Assembly (NCBI GenBank): GCA_903869265.1
Contig: CAIPYE010000014.1
Span: 124,001 to 188,000, forward strand
Length of the DNA: 64,000 nucleotides
From: an uncultured delta proteobacterium
Lineage (GTDB): Bacteria > Desulfobacterota > Desulfobulbia > Desulfobulbales > Desulfurivibrionaceae
Direction: 5' to 3'
The notes under the pieces were generated by a model. That model was not told where the DNA came from, did not search any database, and worked only from the letters and a program-made list of their open reading frames with translations. Of this stretch, positions 11,903 to 20,397 are shown one piece after another. How positions within the stretch are numbered: the stretch's first letter is position 1; each line of letters opens with the position of its first letter. Both the position numbers and the translations under genes were made by a program.

Positions 11903-12622
11903 TCACAGCCTCCGGCTGGATTCGGTGATAATTTTATCCAAAAACGCCTCTTCTCTACTCCCCTGTGGCGCTGTCTCTTTCATCTGCTCGGCCCAGCTGG
12001 CAATTTGACTCAAGGCCTCACGCTGTTCCAGGATGATGTTTTCCCATGCCCGCCGCTCATGAAAAAAGGAATCGATACTGTCCTGCACCACCTGTAAAAG
12101 CGCGGCTTTTGTTTCGGCGCCCAGGCACTGGCTCACCCCCTTCTTCTCCTCGATAATATTGAGAAATTTTGCCCGGAAGCTGTTATGGGAGGAAATGGTG
12201 TTTGCGGGGTTCAAGGTCTGTTGATAGGAAAGAATCCGTTCAAGTTTTGCCTTCAGCTGTTCAGGCAGGACAGGCTTAGCCAAATAGTCAAAGGCGCCAA
12301 GGCGCATGGCCTCAATGGCCGACTCCACTGTGCTAAAGGCGGTTACCATGACAACGGCGCAGGCAGGGTTGGACTCCTTGGCAAATTTGATGACATCCAG
12401 TCCCCCCTCCGTGGCATGCTCGGTCCCGGGCATGTTCTTGTCGGTCACCACGGCATGGAATTGCTGCTCGCTCAAAAGCGCGATGGCAGAGGCCGCATCA
12501 CAGGCGGTCATGGTTTCGCAGTTCTGTCTTTCCAGCCCCAGTCGGATAACCTCGCGGGAAGTGGGTTCATCATCAACGACCAACACGCGTATTGTGAGAC
12601 TCGTGTCCTTTGGCGCAACCAT
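11903..12622 (-). CDS. response regulator with receiver and helical C-terminus
   Basis: A 239-aa protein with an N-terminal receiver (VLVVDDEPTSREVI, phosphoacceptor Asp in VVTDKNMPG, LAKPVLPEQL). An ~80-residue helical tail has no recognisable DNA-binding or enzymatic motif. It lies 23 bases after cheD on the same strand, so it is probably part of a chemotaxis-type signalling operon. GGAG lies 7 bases before the ATG. Confidence 0.85.
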   Translation of the reverse strand: MVAPKDTSLTIRVLVVDDEPTSREVIRLGLERQNCETMTACDAASAIALLSEQQFHAVVTDKNMPGTEHATEGGLDVIKFAKESNPACAVVMVTAFSTVESAIEAMRLGAFDYLAKPVLPEQLKAKLERILSYQQTLNPANTISSHNSFRAKFLNIIEEKKGVSQCLGAETKAALLQVVQDSIDSFFHERRAWENIILEQREALSQIASWAEQMKETAPQGSREEAFLDKIITESSRRL

Positions 12623-12645
12623 TGTTTTCTCCTTCCATGCACGGG

Positions 12646-13140
12646 CTACAAGGGGCTTTCTTGCGTACCCGGTGATGTAACCGAAACATCACCGCTCTCA
12701 ATATATAACGATACGGTACGGGGGACAGTGCCGCCTGTAGCCTGTTTCACTACAGGTATTTGATAGCGATGAAGAGCCTGCTGTATCTCGCAGAGAAGCC
12801 TTTCTCCTATATGAAAAGGATTCTTGATTTTTATTACTGCGGCACCACCGACCAATTTGGCCACAATTCCAGAACCACTTGCCGAACGAAGGCCTGCTTT
12901 GGTAAGGACTTCATTCAGTAGCAGAGGGACAGCTGAAGTGGCATAATATCCTTCCCCCCGTTTTTTACCGGCATGGCAAAGTGGGTCTGGCAGTGCAATA
13001 TGGACAAGCCCCATGGTTTTTGTAAGCGGATGGAGAAGTATCAAAGCAATGCAGGAGCCAAGGGCATAGGTGCGCAATATATCTTCAGGACTATTGGAGA
13101 CGGCCCAGCCACCGATTTCCACCACTTTGAGGTTGCTCAT
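12646..13140 (-). CDS. cheD: chemoreceptor glutamine deamidase CheD
   Basis: CheD deamidates glutamines in chemoreceptors and interacts with CheC. The catalytic Cys is in YALGSCIAL (Cys30), the His in VHIALP (His47), and KLVGGAAVIK and GGTVPRTVSLYIESGDV are typical of the family. Length 164 aa is normal. No chemoreceptor or CheC gene is nearby. The other chemotaxis-like gene of the window is the CheW fusion at 51 kb. Confidence 0.93.
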   Translation of the reverse strand: MSNLKVVEIGGWAVSNSPEDILRTYALGSCIALILLHPLTKTMGLVHIALPDPLCHAGKKRGEGYYATSAVPLLLNEVLTKAGLRSASGSGIVAKLVGGAAVIKIKNPFHIGERLLCEIQQALHRYQIPVVKQATGGTVPRTVSLYIESGDVSVTSPGTQESPL

Positions 13141-13210
13141 GCCATTTTGCGCGTAAGAAAAAAAATTCCAAAGGAAAACATCTGGTTATCAATCTAATAA
13201 CACGAAGTTA

Positions 13211-14719
13211 TTAACGAAACCCGAGGAGAATTGGGCAATGATCCGATCCCATTATATCACTTAAAATAGCAGCCTCGGCTACTCGTTTTTTGCTCGCTTG
13301 ATCCACACAGAAATAATCAATCCGCCACCCGATGTTTCTGGCTCTGGCGTTGAAGCGGTAACTCCACCAAGTGTACTGGCCCGGCTCTTGGTTGAACATC
13401 CGGAAGGTGTCCACGAACCCTGCGCCAAGAAACTGGTCCATCCAGGCCCGCTCTTCCGGGGCATAGCCCGGATTCTTCTCGTTCTGCTTGGGGTTGGTCA
13501 GGTCGATTTCCTTGTGCGCCACGTTGAAATCCCCGCAGATCACCACCGACTTTTTGGCGGCCAGCGTTTGGGCAAAGGCCAACAGGTCGTTGTTGAACTG
13601 AAGCTTGTAATCCATACGCAGCAGGCCGTGCTGGGCGTTGGGGAAGTAGGCGTTCACGAAGAAGAAGTCTCCAAACTCCAGGGTCAGCACCCTCCCCTCG
13701 TAATCGTGATCCTTGTGGTCTATGCCGTAGATCACCGAAAGGGGCTGCTCCTTGCTGTAGGTTGCCACCCCGGCGTACCCTTTTTTCTGGGCGGAAAACC
13801 AGTAGGCCGTATAGCCGGGGATGTTTTTGATCGATTCCGACAGCTGCTCCGGCAACGCCTTGATCTCTTGGAGAGCCACCAGATCGGCGTTCAAATCGGC
13901 GAGGATCTCGGCAAAGCCCTTTTTCTCCACGGCTCTGAGACCGTTGACATTCCACGACACGAATTTCCGCATGGCGGCCTCTCCGTTTGTTTTTTTGCTT
14001 ATGCTTGGCATCTTTCTTGGCCGCACCCCGATCTGCGGGCAGTATTTGGCGATAACGCATCGGTCGCAGTGGGGAGCCACCGGCTTGCAGGTACCCTGGC
14101 CAAAGGCGACCAGGGTGGAGTTGATGGTCAGCCAGTACTGGGGCGGCAGCTTTTCCCTCAGCGCCATCTCGGTTTCCAGCGGACTCTTGGTTTTCACATA
14201 GCCCCAGATGTTCATGATCCGGTGCACATGGGTGTCCACGCAAATCGCCGGTTTCTTGAAGGCCACCGCCACCACCAGGTTAGCGGTTTTTCTCCCCACA
14301 CCGGGCAACCGGGTGAGGGATTCGACCTCGTCGGGAATCCGGTTGTCAAACTCGCTGGCCAACACGCCGGGCAGCCGGGCGAGAAACCCGGCTTTGTTCT
14401 TGTAAAAGCCCACCGGGAAGATCAGCTTGGCCAACCGCTCTTCGCTGATCTCGGCCAAAGCGGCCAGGTTGGGCGCTTCCTTGAAGAGTCTGGCCGCAGC
14501 CGTGGCCGTGGTTTCATCCTTGGTCCGCGCAGAGAGGATGGTCGCTACCAGAATCTTGTACGGGTCGTTGGTTTGTACGGCAATGAGATCGACAATGGGC
14601 ACCGCATACCCCGCGACCTCGGTGCTGAGTATTTGCAAAACCTCGGGTATTGAAAATTGCATCATTGGTTCCAGGGAAAATGTTGCACAATGCAGCGGGA
14701 AAAAGTGTTTGCGCATCAT
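13211..14719 (-). CDS. fused endonuclease III / exodeoxyribonuclease III
   Basis: One 502-aa frame holds two base-excision-repair enzymes. Residues about 20-237 are Nth: HhH LPGVGRKTAN (Lys144), Asp162 in VDTHVHRI, and the [4Fe-4S] Cys set 211/218/221/227 (C-x6-C-x2-C-x5-C). Residues 250-503 are XthA: WNVNGLR, Glu285 in LQEIK, CGDFN (Asp398, Asn400), and SDHCP (Asp494/His495). Glycosylase/lyase and AP-endonuclease steps would thus be joined. The junction Met250 (13972) has its own GGAGAGG at 5-base spacing, so a free XthA may also be made. An alternative start is the ATG at 14665. Confidence 0.92.
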   Translation of the reverse strand: MMRKHFFPLHCATFSLEPMMQFSIPEVLQILSTEVAGYAVPIVDLIAVQTNDPYKILVATILSARTKDETTATAAARLFKEAPNLAALAEISEERLAKLIFPVGFYKNKAGFLARLPGVLASEFDNRIPDEVESLTRLPGVGRKTANLVVAVAFKKPAICVDTHVHRIMNIWGYVKTKSPLETEMALREKLPPQYWLTINSTLVAFGQGTCKPVAPHCDRCVIAKYCPQIGVRPRKMPSISKKTNGEAAMRKFVSWNVNGLRAVEKKGFAEILADLNADLVALQEIKALPEQLSESIKNIPGYTAYWFSAQKKGYAGVATYSKEQPLSVIYGIDHKDHDYEGRVLTLEFGDFFFVNAYFPNAQHGLLRMDYKLQFNNDLLAFAQTLAAKKSVVICGDFNVAHKEIDLTNPKQNEKNPGYAPEERAWMDQFLGAGFVDTFRMFNQEPGQYTWWSYRFNARARNIGWRIDYFCVDQASKKRVAEAAILSDIMGSDHCPILLGFR

Positions 14720-14775
14720 TTCTTATGCATGATGCACATTGCAATAGCCATGTTTCAAAGAGGAACAGTTTTTTC

Positions 14776-14804
14776 TTGACAGCACTTTTGGGGAGCAGTA
14801 AGCA
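14776..14804 (+). promoter_or_regulatory. sigma-70-type promoter for the TauE gene
   Basis: TTGACA (14776-14781) is followed after 17 bases by TAAGCA (14799-14804). It lies about 170 bases before the exporter gene, in the divergent gap with the repair fusion. Only the -35 is strong. Confidence 0.35.
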
Positions 14805-14974
14805 TACCGAAAATTTTAAGAAATAGCCATCGTCAGGGAGCAGGGAAAGACGGTTGTTTGCTGGCTTCAGCGAAGATCGTCTTCTTGGTTGTAGGCAAGC
14901 GTTCACAGTGCTGGTCCATTATTCATATATTTTTACTTTTTTGGCTTTAGGTTTAAGACAAGGAGGAAACAAGG

Positions 14975-15970
14975 ATGCAAGGAAACATCAAGGAAAAGGC
15001 GGGGGTGCTGTTTGTCTCCTGCATGTGCGCCATTATGTTGAGCCCGGCCTGGGCTCTGGCAAGCGAAGCGGTTGACATGGCCCAGGTTCCGGCTGCAGGT
15101 GATCCGGGCTGGTGGAAATGGCCGGTGATTCTGTTGGTTGTCACCTTTTTCATGGGTATCATCGCGGTGCTTGGCGGCGTTGGCGGCGGGGTGCTGTTCG
15201 TGCCCATCATCGGCGGGTTTTTCCCGTTCCACCTTGATTTTGTTCGCGGCGCCGGTCTGTTGGTGGCTCTGTGCGGCTCCCTGGCTGCGGGTCCCGGCCT
15301 GTTGAAGGCCAATCTTGCCAGTCTGCGCCTGGCTTTGCCGGTGGCGCTCATCGCCTCCACTATGGCCATTATCGGCGCCATGGTCGGCTTGGCCCTGCCC
15401 ACCCACATTGTCCAGCTTGCCTTGGGCGGCACCATCCTCGGCATCGTGGCCATCATGCTCACCGCCAAGAAATCAACAGTTCCGGTTGTTCCCCAGGCGG
15501 ATGCGCTTTCCACCGCCCTGCGCATCACCGGTGTTTTTTATGAGCCGACCTCCAAGGAAGAGATCAACTGGAAGATCCATCGCACCATTCCCGGGTTGCT
15601 GACCTTCATCATCATCGGTTTCATGGCCGGCATGTTCGGTCTGGGCGCCGGATGGGCCAACGTCCCGGTGTTAAATTTAATGATGGGCGCGCCGCTCAAG
15701 ATCAGCGTGGCCACCTCCAAGTTCCTGCTCTCCATCACCGATACCTCCGCGGCCTGGATTTACCTGAACAAGGGCTGCTTGATTCCCATGATCGTCGTGC
15801 CTTCGCTCATTGGCATCATGCTGGGGTCGTTTGTCGGAGTTCGCTTGCTCAAGGTTGCCAAGCCGACCTTTATCCGCTGGATGGTTATCGTCATTCTCCT
15901 CTTTGCCGGTCTGAAAGCTGTGCAAAAGGGATTGAGCACCATGGGCATTACCCTGTTTAACTTTTGCTAG
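14975..15970 (+). CDS. TauE/SafE-family sulfite/anion exporter
   Basis: A 331-aa inner-membrane protein with an N-terminal signal-like segment and about eight further hydrophobic helices in two halves. Each half contains a conserved Gly-rich motif: GGVGGGVLFVPII in the first and GLGAGWANVPVLNLMMG in the second. The family exports sulfite, sulfoacetate or related anions, but the substrate here is unknown. An AAGGAGG ribosome-binding site lies 8 bases before the ATG. It is followed by a DUF1634 gene, the usual partner. Confidence 0.88.
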   Translation: MQGNIKEKAGVLFVSCMCAIMLSPAWALASEAVDMAQVPAAGDPGWWKWPVILLVVTFFMGIIAVLGGVGGGVLFVPIIGGFFPFHLDFVRGAGLLVALCGSLAAGPGLLKANLASLRLALPVALIASTMAIIGAMVGLALPTHIVQLALGGTILGIVAIMLTAKKSTVPVVPQADALSTALRITGVFYEPTSKEEINWKIHRTIPGLLTFIIIGFMAGMFGLGAGWANVPVLNLMMGAPLKISVATSKFLLSITDTSAAWIYLNKGCLIPMIVVPSLIGIMLGSFVGVRLLKVAKPTFIRWMVIVILLFAGLKAVQKGLSTMGITLFNFC

Positions 15971-16072
15971 GCCGTTTTCACGCCAATAATGTCATCATCT
16001 GGATGGGAAAAACAGCAGCGTTGCTTATGCTGCAGGTAACGCCCCATAAGCTATTTCACGGAGGATTGTATC

Positions 16073-16516
16073 ATGTCACATCATAATACCCAAGCAACCG
16101 AAGAGCAGGTGCAGTACGCCGCTATTCTTGAAAAAGGCATGTACGCAGGCCTGGCCCTTATGATCATCGCTTTTGCCTTGTACGTGTTGGGCATCATGAC
16201 GCCGGTCGTGCCGCTGAACGAGATCTCCACCTATTGGAGCACGCCGGTGCATGACTATCTGGTGGCGATCAACACCAATTTTCTCCACTGGGATCACCTG
16301 CCCATCGGCTGGTCCTGGATGAAGCTTCTCGGTTATGGCGATTTTCTGAATTTCCTGCCGGTGGCCATCCTGTCTGGAGTCACCATTCTTTGCTACCTCG
16401 TCATCACCCCGGGGCTGTTTGCCAGGGGTGACAGGGCTATGGCGTTTATGGCCATGGCCGAGGCGGTTATCTTGACTTTGGCAGCCAGCGGCGTGCTTTC
16501 CATCAGTGGCCATTGA
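16073..16516 (+). CDS. DUF1634-type membrane protein, partner of TauE
   Basis: A 147-aa protein with hydrophobic segments at about 22-45, 95-115 and 123-143, matching the small DUF1634-like membrane family often encoded next to TauE/SafE exporters. The function is unknown; an accessory role for the exporter is inferred from position only. A CACGGAGGATTG ribosome-binding site precedes the ATG, and a bidirectional-looking terminator follows. Confidence 0.65.
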   Translation: MSHHNTQATEEQVQYAAILEKGMYAGLALMIIAFALYVLGIMTPVVPLNEISTYWSTPVHDYLVAINTNFLHWDHLPIGWSWMKLLGYGDFLNFLPVAILSGVTILCYLVITPGLFARGDRAMAFMAMAEAVILTLAASGVLSISGH

Positions 16517-16540
16517 TTCTTAAAAAAAATCGGCTTTGAG

Positions 16541-16579
16541 ACAAAAGCCATCCTGCCATGCGGCGGGGTGGCTTTTGTT
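16541..16579 (+). terminator. terminator between convergent genes
   Basis: ACAAAAGCCA and TGGCTTTTGT form a long stem with a GC-rich upper part and TTGTTT downstream. It lies between the + strand DUF1634 gene and the minus-strand receiver gene and may serve both directions. Confidence 0.8.
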
Positions 16580-16582
16580 GTT

Positions 16583-16969
16583 TCAGGTTTCAGGCCGTTG
16601 GCTCTCCCGATGAGCGATGGCGATTTTTTCCACCAGGGTTTCCAGGTCAATGGGCTTGAGGCAGTAGTCGCTGGCCCCGCATTCCAGGCCGTGCAGCCCT
16701 GCCTCCATGGAGGCATGGCCGGTCAGCATAATGACGGGCAGGGCGGGCCATTTTTCCTTGATCTCCCGCAGGCAGTCCATGCCGTCGCGGTCCGGGAGCA
16801 TCACATCCAGCACCACCACCTCGGGCCAACCTGTGGCAATGATCGCAAGCCCATCGGCGCAGGTGAGGGCGGTTTTTGCCAAGCAGCCCCTCCGTATCAG
16901 TCTTTTCCCGGTTGTTTCCACGAAATCGAATTCATCGTCAATGAGCAGGATTTTAAGTTCCTGGGTCAT
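16583..16969 (-). CDS. single-domain response regulator
   Basis: A 128-aa receiver with ILLIDDEFDFVET, phosphoacceptor in VVVLDVMLPDRDG, switch Thr in MLTGHAS and Lys in LKPIDLETL. No output domain is present. Its start overlaps the end of the PEP-synthase-like gene by 17 bases, indicating translational coupling. It is the last gene of the long minus-strand operon. Confidence 0.9.
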   Translation of the reverse strand: MTQELKILLIDDEFDFVETTGKRLIRRGCLAKTALTCADGLAIIATGWPEVVVLDVMLPDRDGMDCLREIKEKWPALPVIMLTGHASMEAGLHGLECGASDYCLKPIDLETLVEKIAIAHRESQRPET

Positions 16970-19520
16970 GTCGTCCCTCCGTTTTGGTATCCATCAGGGT
17001 AAGCAGGTCGGCCATGATTTTTTGGCGGTAGCTTGCGGCCATGCCCTCGTCGGCCATGACCATGTCGATCTGGCGGGTGTGGATCAGCAGATAGCCGAGA
17101 ACCCTCAAGCGCTCCAGCAGAAAGGGGGTGGGTTTTTTTTCGATCCGGGCGGTCATGGCGTCCACTTTCTGTTCCACCCGGAAGCCGGATTCGGTGAGAA
17201 TCTCGCTGATCAGCCGGATGCGCAGCAACCGGCGGTTTTCGTCCGCAGCACCGCCCTTGAACTGAAAGCTCACATAGTTTTCCGTGAGAAACTCACCCAG
17301 ATTCGCCTCCACCAGGGCAAAATGGTAGCCGAGCCGGACGCTGAGGTTGCAGAAGTTCTTGGAGATGAGGAAGTAATTTTTACTGGCCATGGCCGAGCGC
17401 ACAGCCGGGTCGAGGCTTGGATTTTTCGTGGACTGGAAGATGATGGAGCCGAGCCCCCCCAGGCTGACCGGCGGCGGCCCACCCCAGGGAAAGGCGACCA
17501 TCCCCTGCCAGATGGCCTGCATGGGTACGGAGGCGATGTGGCCGAGATAAACATAGCGGCTTTCCGGGTCGAAATCAGGGGCAAAGCCGTCGTCAAGATC
17601 GATCACCCACCATTGGGCCGGTGAATTTTCCACCACCAGTTGCTTGGCAGCCTTGTCGTCAAAGCCGTACCGCTCGCCAAAGGTGAACATCTCGACGACG
17701 GCCTTTTCGTGGCAGAAGCGGGTGAGATCGTGCAGGGTCTGGCAACCCTCGGCCCTAAAAAACGGGGAGGCCGGATCGGTAAGGTTGAGCGGGGTGATGT
17801 GGACCAGGGCCTGGGTAAGGATTTTGTACACCGGGCTTCCGGCCATGAGATTGGGCTTGGGTGCGGCCAGGGCCAGCAGGGATTCAACCCGACCACCGTA
17901 TACCTTGCCCGCCGTGGCGTCCACCGTGATCAGGTGGCCATTTTTCAGGGTTGCCAGGGCCTGGTTCAGGCCGAAAATCGCCGGGATCCTGAATTCGCGA
18001 GCCACGGTGGCAAGGTGGGCGGCCATCTGGCCGGTTTCGCTGACCACGGCCACGGCCCGGTTGAGGAGGCTGGCCCAGTCAGGATATGGGGTCTCAATGA
18101 CCAGCACCGCGCCCTTGGGAAAGCGCAAGAGATCGAGGCTGGAGCGCACCGTGAACACCGGGCCGTAGCCGACTCCTTGGCTGGCGCATACCCCGCCTCT
18201 AAGAATTGGGGGGGGCAGGCCATCCGTCGGTGCGCTGGTCTCAATGGTTTCCTGTGTTTCGCCTGAAAGGGTGCGGCCAAGAGGGCGGGATTGCAGGATG
18301 TAAAGCTGGCCGGATTGGTCGATGGACCATTCGATATCCTGGGGCGTGCCGAAATGCTCTTCCAGCCGCACCCCGGTTGTTGCCAACTCGGCACCCTGGT
18401 TATCGGTGAGGCTCTGGCTTTGCTCTGTGGCGGCCTGTCGGTGCAGGATGGAATGGGGCGCAGTCCGGCTGACCCGGAGTTGCTCGCTGGCCGCGCTACC
18501 ATCCACCACTGTGCTGGCAAGGCCCGGTGCCGCCTGGATGATGACAAACGGGCTGCGCGGATCATCAGGGGCGCGGGAATAGAGAACCCCGCTAATGGCC
18601 GCATCCACCATGCGCAGGCAGCCGACGCACATCTGCACATCCTGGTTCCGGTAGCCCCGTTGCTGGCGGTAGACAATGGCCTGGCTTTTGTACTTGCCAG
18701 CCACGATTTCCTTGTAGGCCTGGGTGACAAATTCGCGGCTGACATTGAGCTGGGTCCGGTACTGGCCGGCAAAGGAGACGTTGGAGCTGTCCTCGCCCAG
18801 GGCGCTGGAACGCAGGGCGACGAGCAATTCGGTCTGGGTGCCGGTATCGAGCTGTTGGTGGTGGCTAAGGATCGCCTCTTCCAGTTCCGCAGGCAGCGGC
18901 GCGTTGCTGATCAGGCTTTGGATTCCGGCGCTGACGGTGTAGAGCGCTTCCAGGTTGTCGAGATCCAGCCCTTTGAGGCGGCGATTGATTTCCACCTGGA
19001 GATTATTGGCCTCGATGAACTGCCGGGCCGCCGAGGCTGTAATGACAAAGCCATCCGGGGTTCTGAGGCCGACCCGGTTTCTGACCTCGCCCAGGTTGGC
19101 CATTTTTTCTCCCACCTGGTCCACGGTGCTGGCATCCACCTCCGTCATGGGGAGGATCGTTCTGCCTTCCGTGCTGACCAAGCGGCTGGCGATGACCTGT
19201 TCGAGCTGTTTGGTGATGGCCCGGAATGGCTGGTCCAGTTCTGTATATTTGCCATCGGCCAGCCGGGTCAGGTGCTGGATCATCTTATAGATATTGACGG
19301 AAAGCGCTGTGCAGTTGCCCCGGACAAAGGCCATGCCAAAGGGGTGGCCCGCGGTGAGGGCCTGTTCCATTTCGGCCATCAGCTCCAGGGCGTTGTTGTT
19401 GGCGGTGAGCAGGGCGCGGAATTCCTTGTAATGGCCACGGAAAGCGGCCTGCAATTCGGCAGGCGTCAGCCTGGGCTTGCCATGGAAAAACGAGGTCAGT
19501 CGGTCAAGAAAGAAGGTCAT
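16953..19520 (-). CDS. PEP-synthase/PPDK-like protein
   Basis: An 855-aa protein with the pyruvate/phosphate dikinase nucleotide-binding half (GLRTPDGFVITASA at ~150, LRSSALGEDSSNVSFAGQY at ~265). A mobile phosphohistidine domain follows, in which the usual T-x-GG-x-x-SH motif appears as SETGQMAAHLA, keeping the His at about 500. The C-terminal PEP/pyruvate TIM barrel is not recognisable. Instead there are about 300 unfamiliar residues. It is therefore unlikely to be a standard PEP synthase; a phosphotransfer or regulatory role is a guess. Similar proteins sit near signalling genes in deltaproteobacteria. Confidence 0.75.
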   Translation of the reverse strand: MTFFLDRLTSFFHGKPRLTPAELQAAFRGHYKEFRALLTANNNALELMAEMEQALTAGHPFGMAFVRGNCTALSVNIYKMIQHLTRLADGKYTELDQPFRAITKQLEQVIASRLVSTEGRTILPMTEVDASTVDQVGEKMANLGEVRNRVGLRTPDGFVITASAARQFIEANNLQVEINRRLKGLDLDNLEALYTVSAGIQSLISNAPLPAELEEAILSHHQQLDTGTQTELLVALRSSALGEDSSNVSFAGQYRTQLNVSREFVTQAYKEIVAGKYKSQAIVYRQQRGYRNQDVQMCVGCLRMVDAAISGVLYSRAPDDPRSPFVIIQAAPGLASTVVDGSAASEQLRVSRTAPHSILHRQAATEQSQSLTDNQGAELATTGVRLEEHFGTPQDIEWSIDQSGQLYILQSRPLGRTLSGETQETIETSAPTDGLPPPILRGGVCASQGVGYGPVFTVRSSLDLLRFPKGAVLVIETPYPDWASLLNRAVAVVSETGQMAAHLATVAREFRIPAIFGLNQALATLKNGHLITVDATAGKVYGGRVESLLALAAPKPNLMAGSPVYKILTQALVHITPLNLTDPASPFFRAEGCQTLHDLTRFCHEKAVVEMFTFGERYGFDDKAAKQLVVENSPAQWWVIDLDDGFAPDFDPESRYVYLGHIASVPMQAIWQGMVAFPWGGPPPVSLGGLGSIIFQSTKNPSLDPAVRSAMASKNYFLISKNFCNLSVRLGYHFALVEANLGEFLTENYVSFQFKGGAADENRRLLRIRLISEILTESGFRVEQKVDAMTARIEKKPTPFLLERLRVLGYLLIHTRQIDMVMADEGMAASYRQKIMADLLTLMDTKTEGRHDPGT

Positions 19521-19648
19521 GACATGGTCGCTGGCGTTGGGCTGAGGGCCGGTTCAAACACAATGGTGTCGAAGGAAAAATAGCTGCTTGTTCAGCATAA
19601 TGGAAGCGGGGGGATGAAGGCAACGGAGAAAAGAAGGCGGGTCAAGAA

Positions 19649-19686
19649 CACAGGATGTTCCCGGCCCGCGCCGGAAACATCCTGTG
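19649..19686 (-). other. long hairpin within the minus-strand operon
   Basis: CACAGGATGTT and AACATCCTGTG flank a CCGG-rich apex, making a stem of about 15 pairs with small bulges. It lies just after the 232-aa membrane-protein gene on the minus strand. No good T-run follows, so it may be a weak terminator or an RNA-stability element that lowers expression of the PEP-synthase-like gene. Confidence 0.6.
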
Positions 19687-19698
19687 CGGGAAAGGGTA

Positions 19699-20397
19699 TC
19701 AATGCTCCAGTTTGAGTCCCCAGCCCTCAAACATGAAGAGGATGGAGAAGCCGAACCACATGGTATAGACCACATAGCCAGCCAGGGAGAGCACGACGAT
19801 GACCAGTTTGTCCTTGATGGACTGAGCCTCGATGCCGTAGTAGTTGTAGGCAGTTTCCACGGCCTTGGTCTTGGCTTTGTAGATGGTGGTGGATTCGCTG
19901 AATTTTTCCTGTTTGGTGAAGCTCTTTTCCATGGTGGAAAGAGTGTTCCACCAATCGAACATTACCTGTTTGGCCTCCGCGCCATGCCGCGCCATAAGCG
20001 CATCGCCGTTGTTGGCATAGGCCAGTTCCGTGTCCGCCATGGCACCGTTCAGAACCAGGCCCAGATCGCCGCTGACCTTGAGTTCGTTGGCCGCTTCAAC
20101 CACAGTAGCGCCGGAGGTGCGGAGCATGGCCGCTATCCTGGGGGCGGAGTTTTTGTCCTCCACCTTCAGGGTGACGGAGAAGCTGCTGCCCCTCAGCTTG
20201 TCGGCTTTTTTGACTATTTCCGGGATGTAGTAGGCCGAGTTTTTGGAGATGGAGTTGTACAGGCTGTCCATATAGTCCAGCATGTTTACCTTCTTGCCTT
20301 GGCCTGGGTACAGCGGCGAGAGAAGAAGCGCGAAAACCACCCAGAAACCGGCCATCATCACCAGGCCGCCGCCGAATTCTTTTTTGTTGGCAATCAT
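19699..20397 (-). CDS. two-helix membrane protein of unknown function
   Basis: Starting at the ATG at 20397 (ATGA overlap with the TauE stop), the protein has 232 aa. A membrane helix lies near the N-terminus (GGGLVMMAGFWVVFALLL) and another near the C-terminus (LVIVVLSLAGYVVYTMWFGF). Between them is a soluble, mostly helical region of ~150 residues, predicted periplasmic or cytoplasmic. I do not recognise a family. Strict coupling to the TauE gene suggests an accessory subunit. Confidence 0.75.
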   Translation of the reverse strand: MIANKKEFGGGLVMMAGFWVVFALLLSPLYPGQGKKVNMLDYMDSLYNSISKNSAYYIPEIVKKADKLRGSSFSVTLKVEDKNSAPRIAAMLRTSGATVVEAANELKVSGDLGLVLNGAMADTELAYANNGDALMARHGAEAKQVMFDWWNTLSTMEKSFTKQEKFSESTTIYKAKTKAVETAYNYYGIEAQSIKDKLVIVVLSLAGYVVYTMWFGFSILFMFEGWGLKLEH

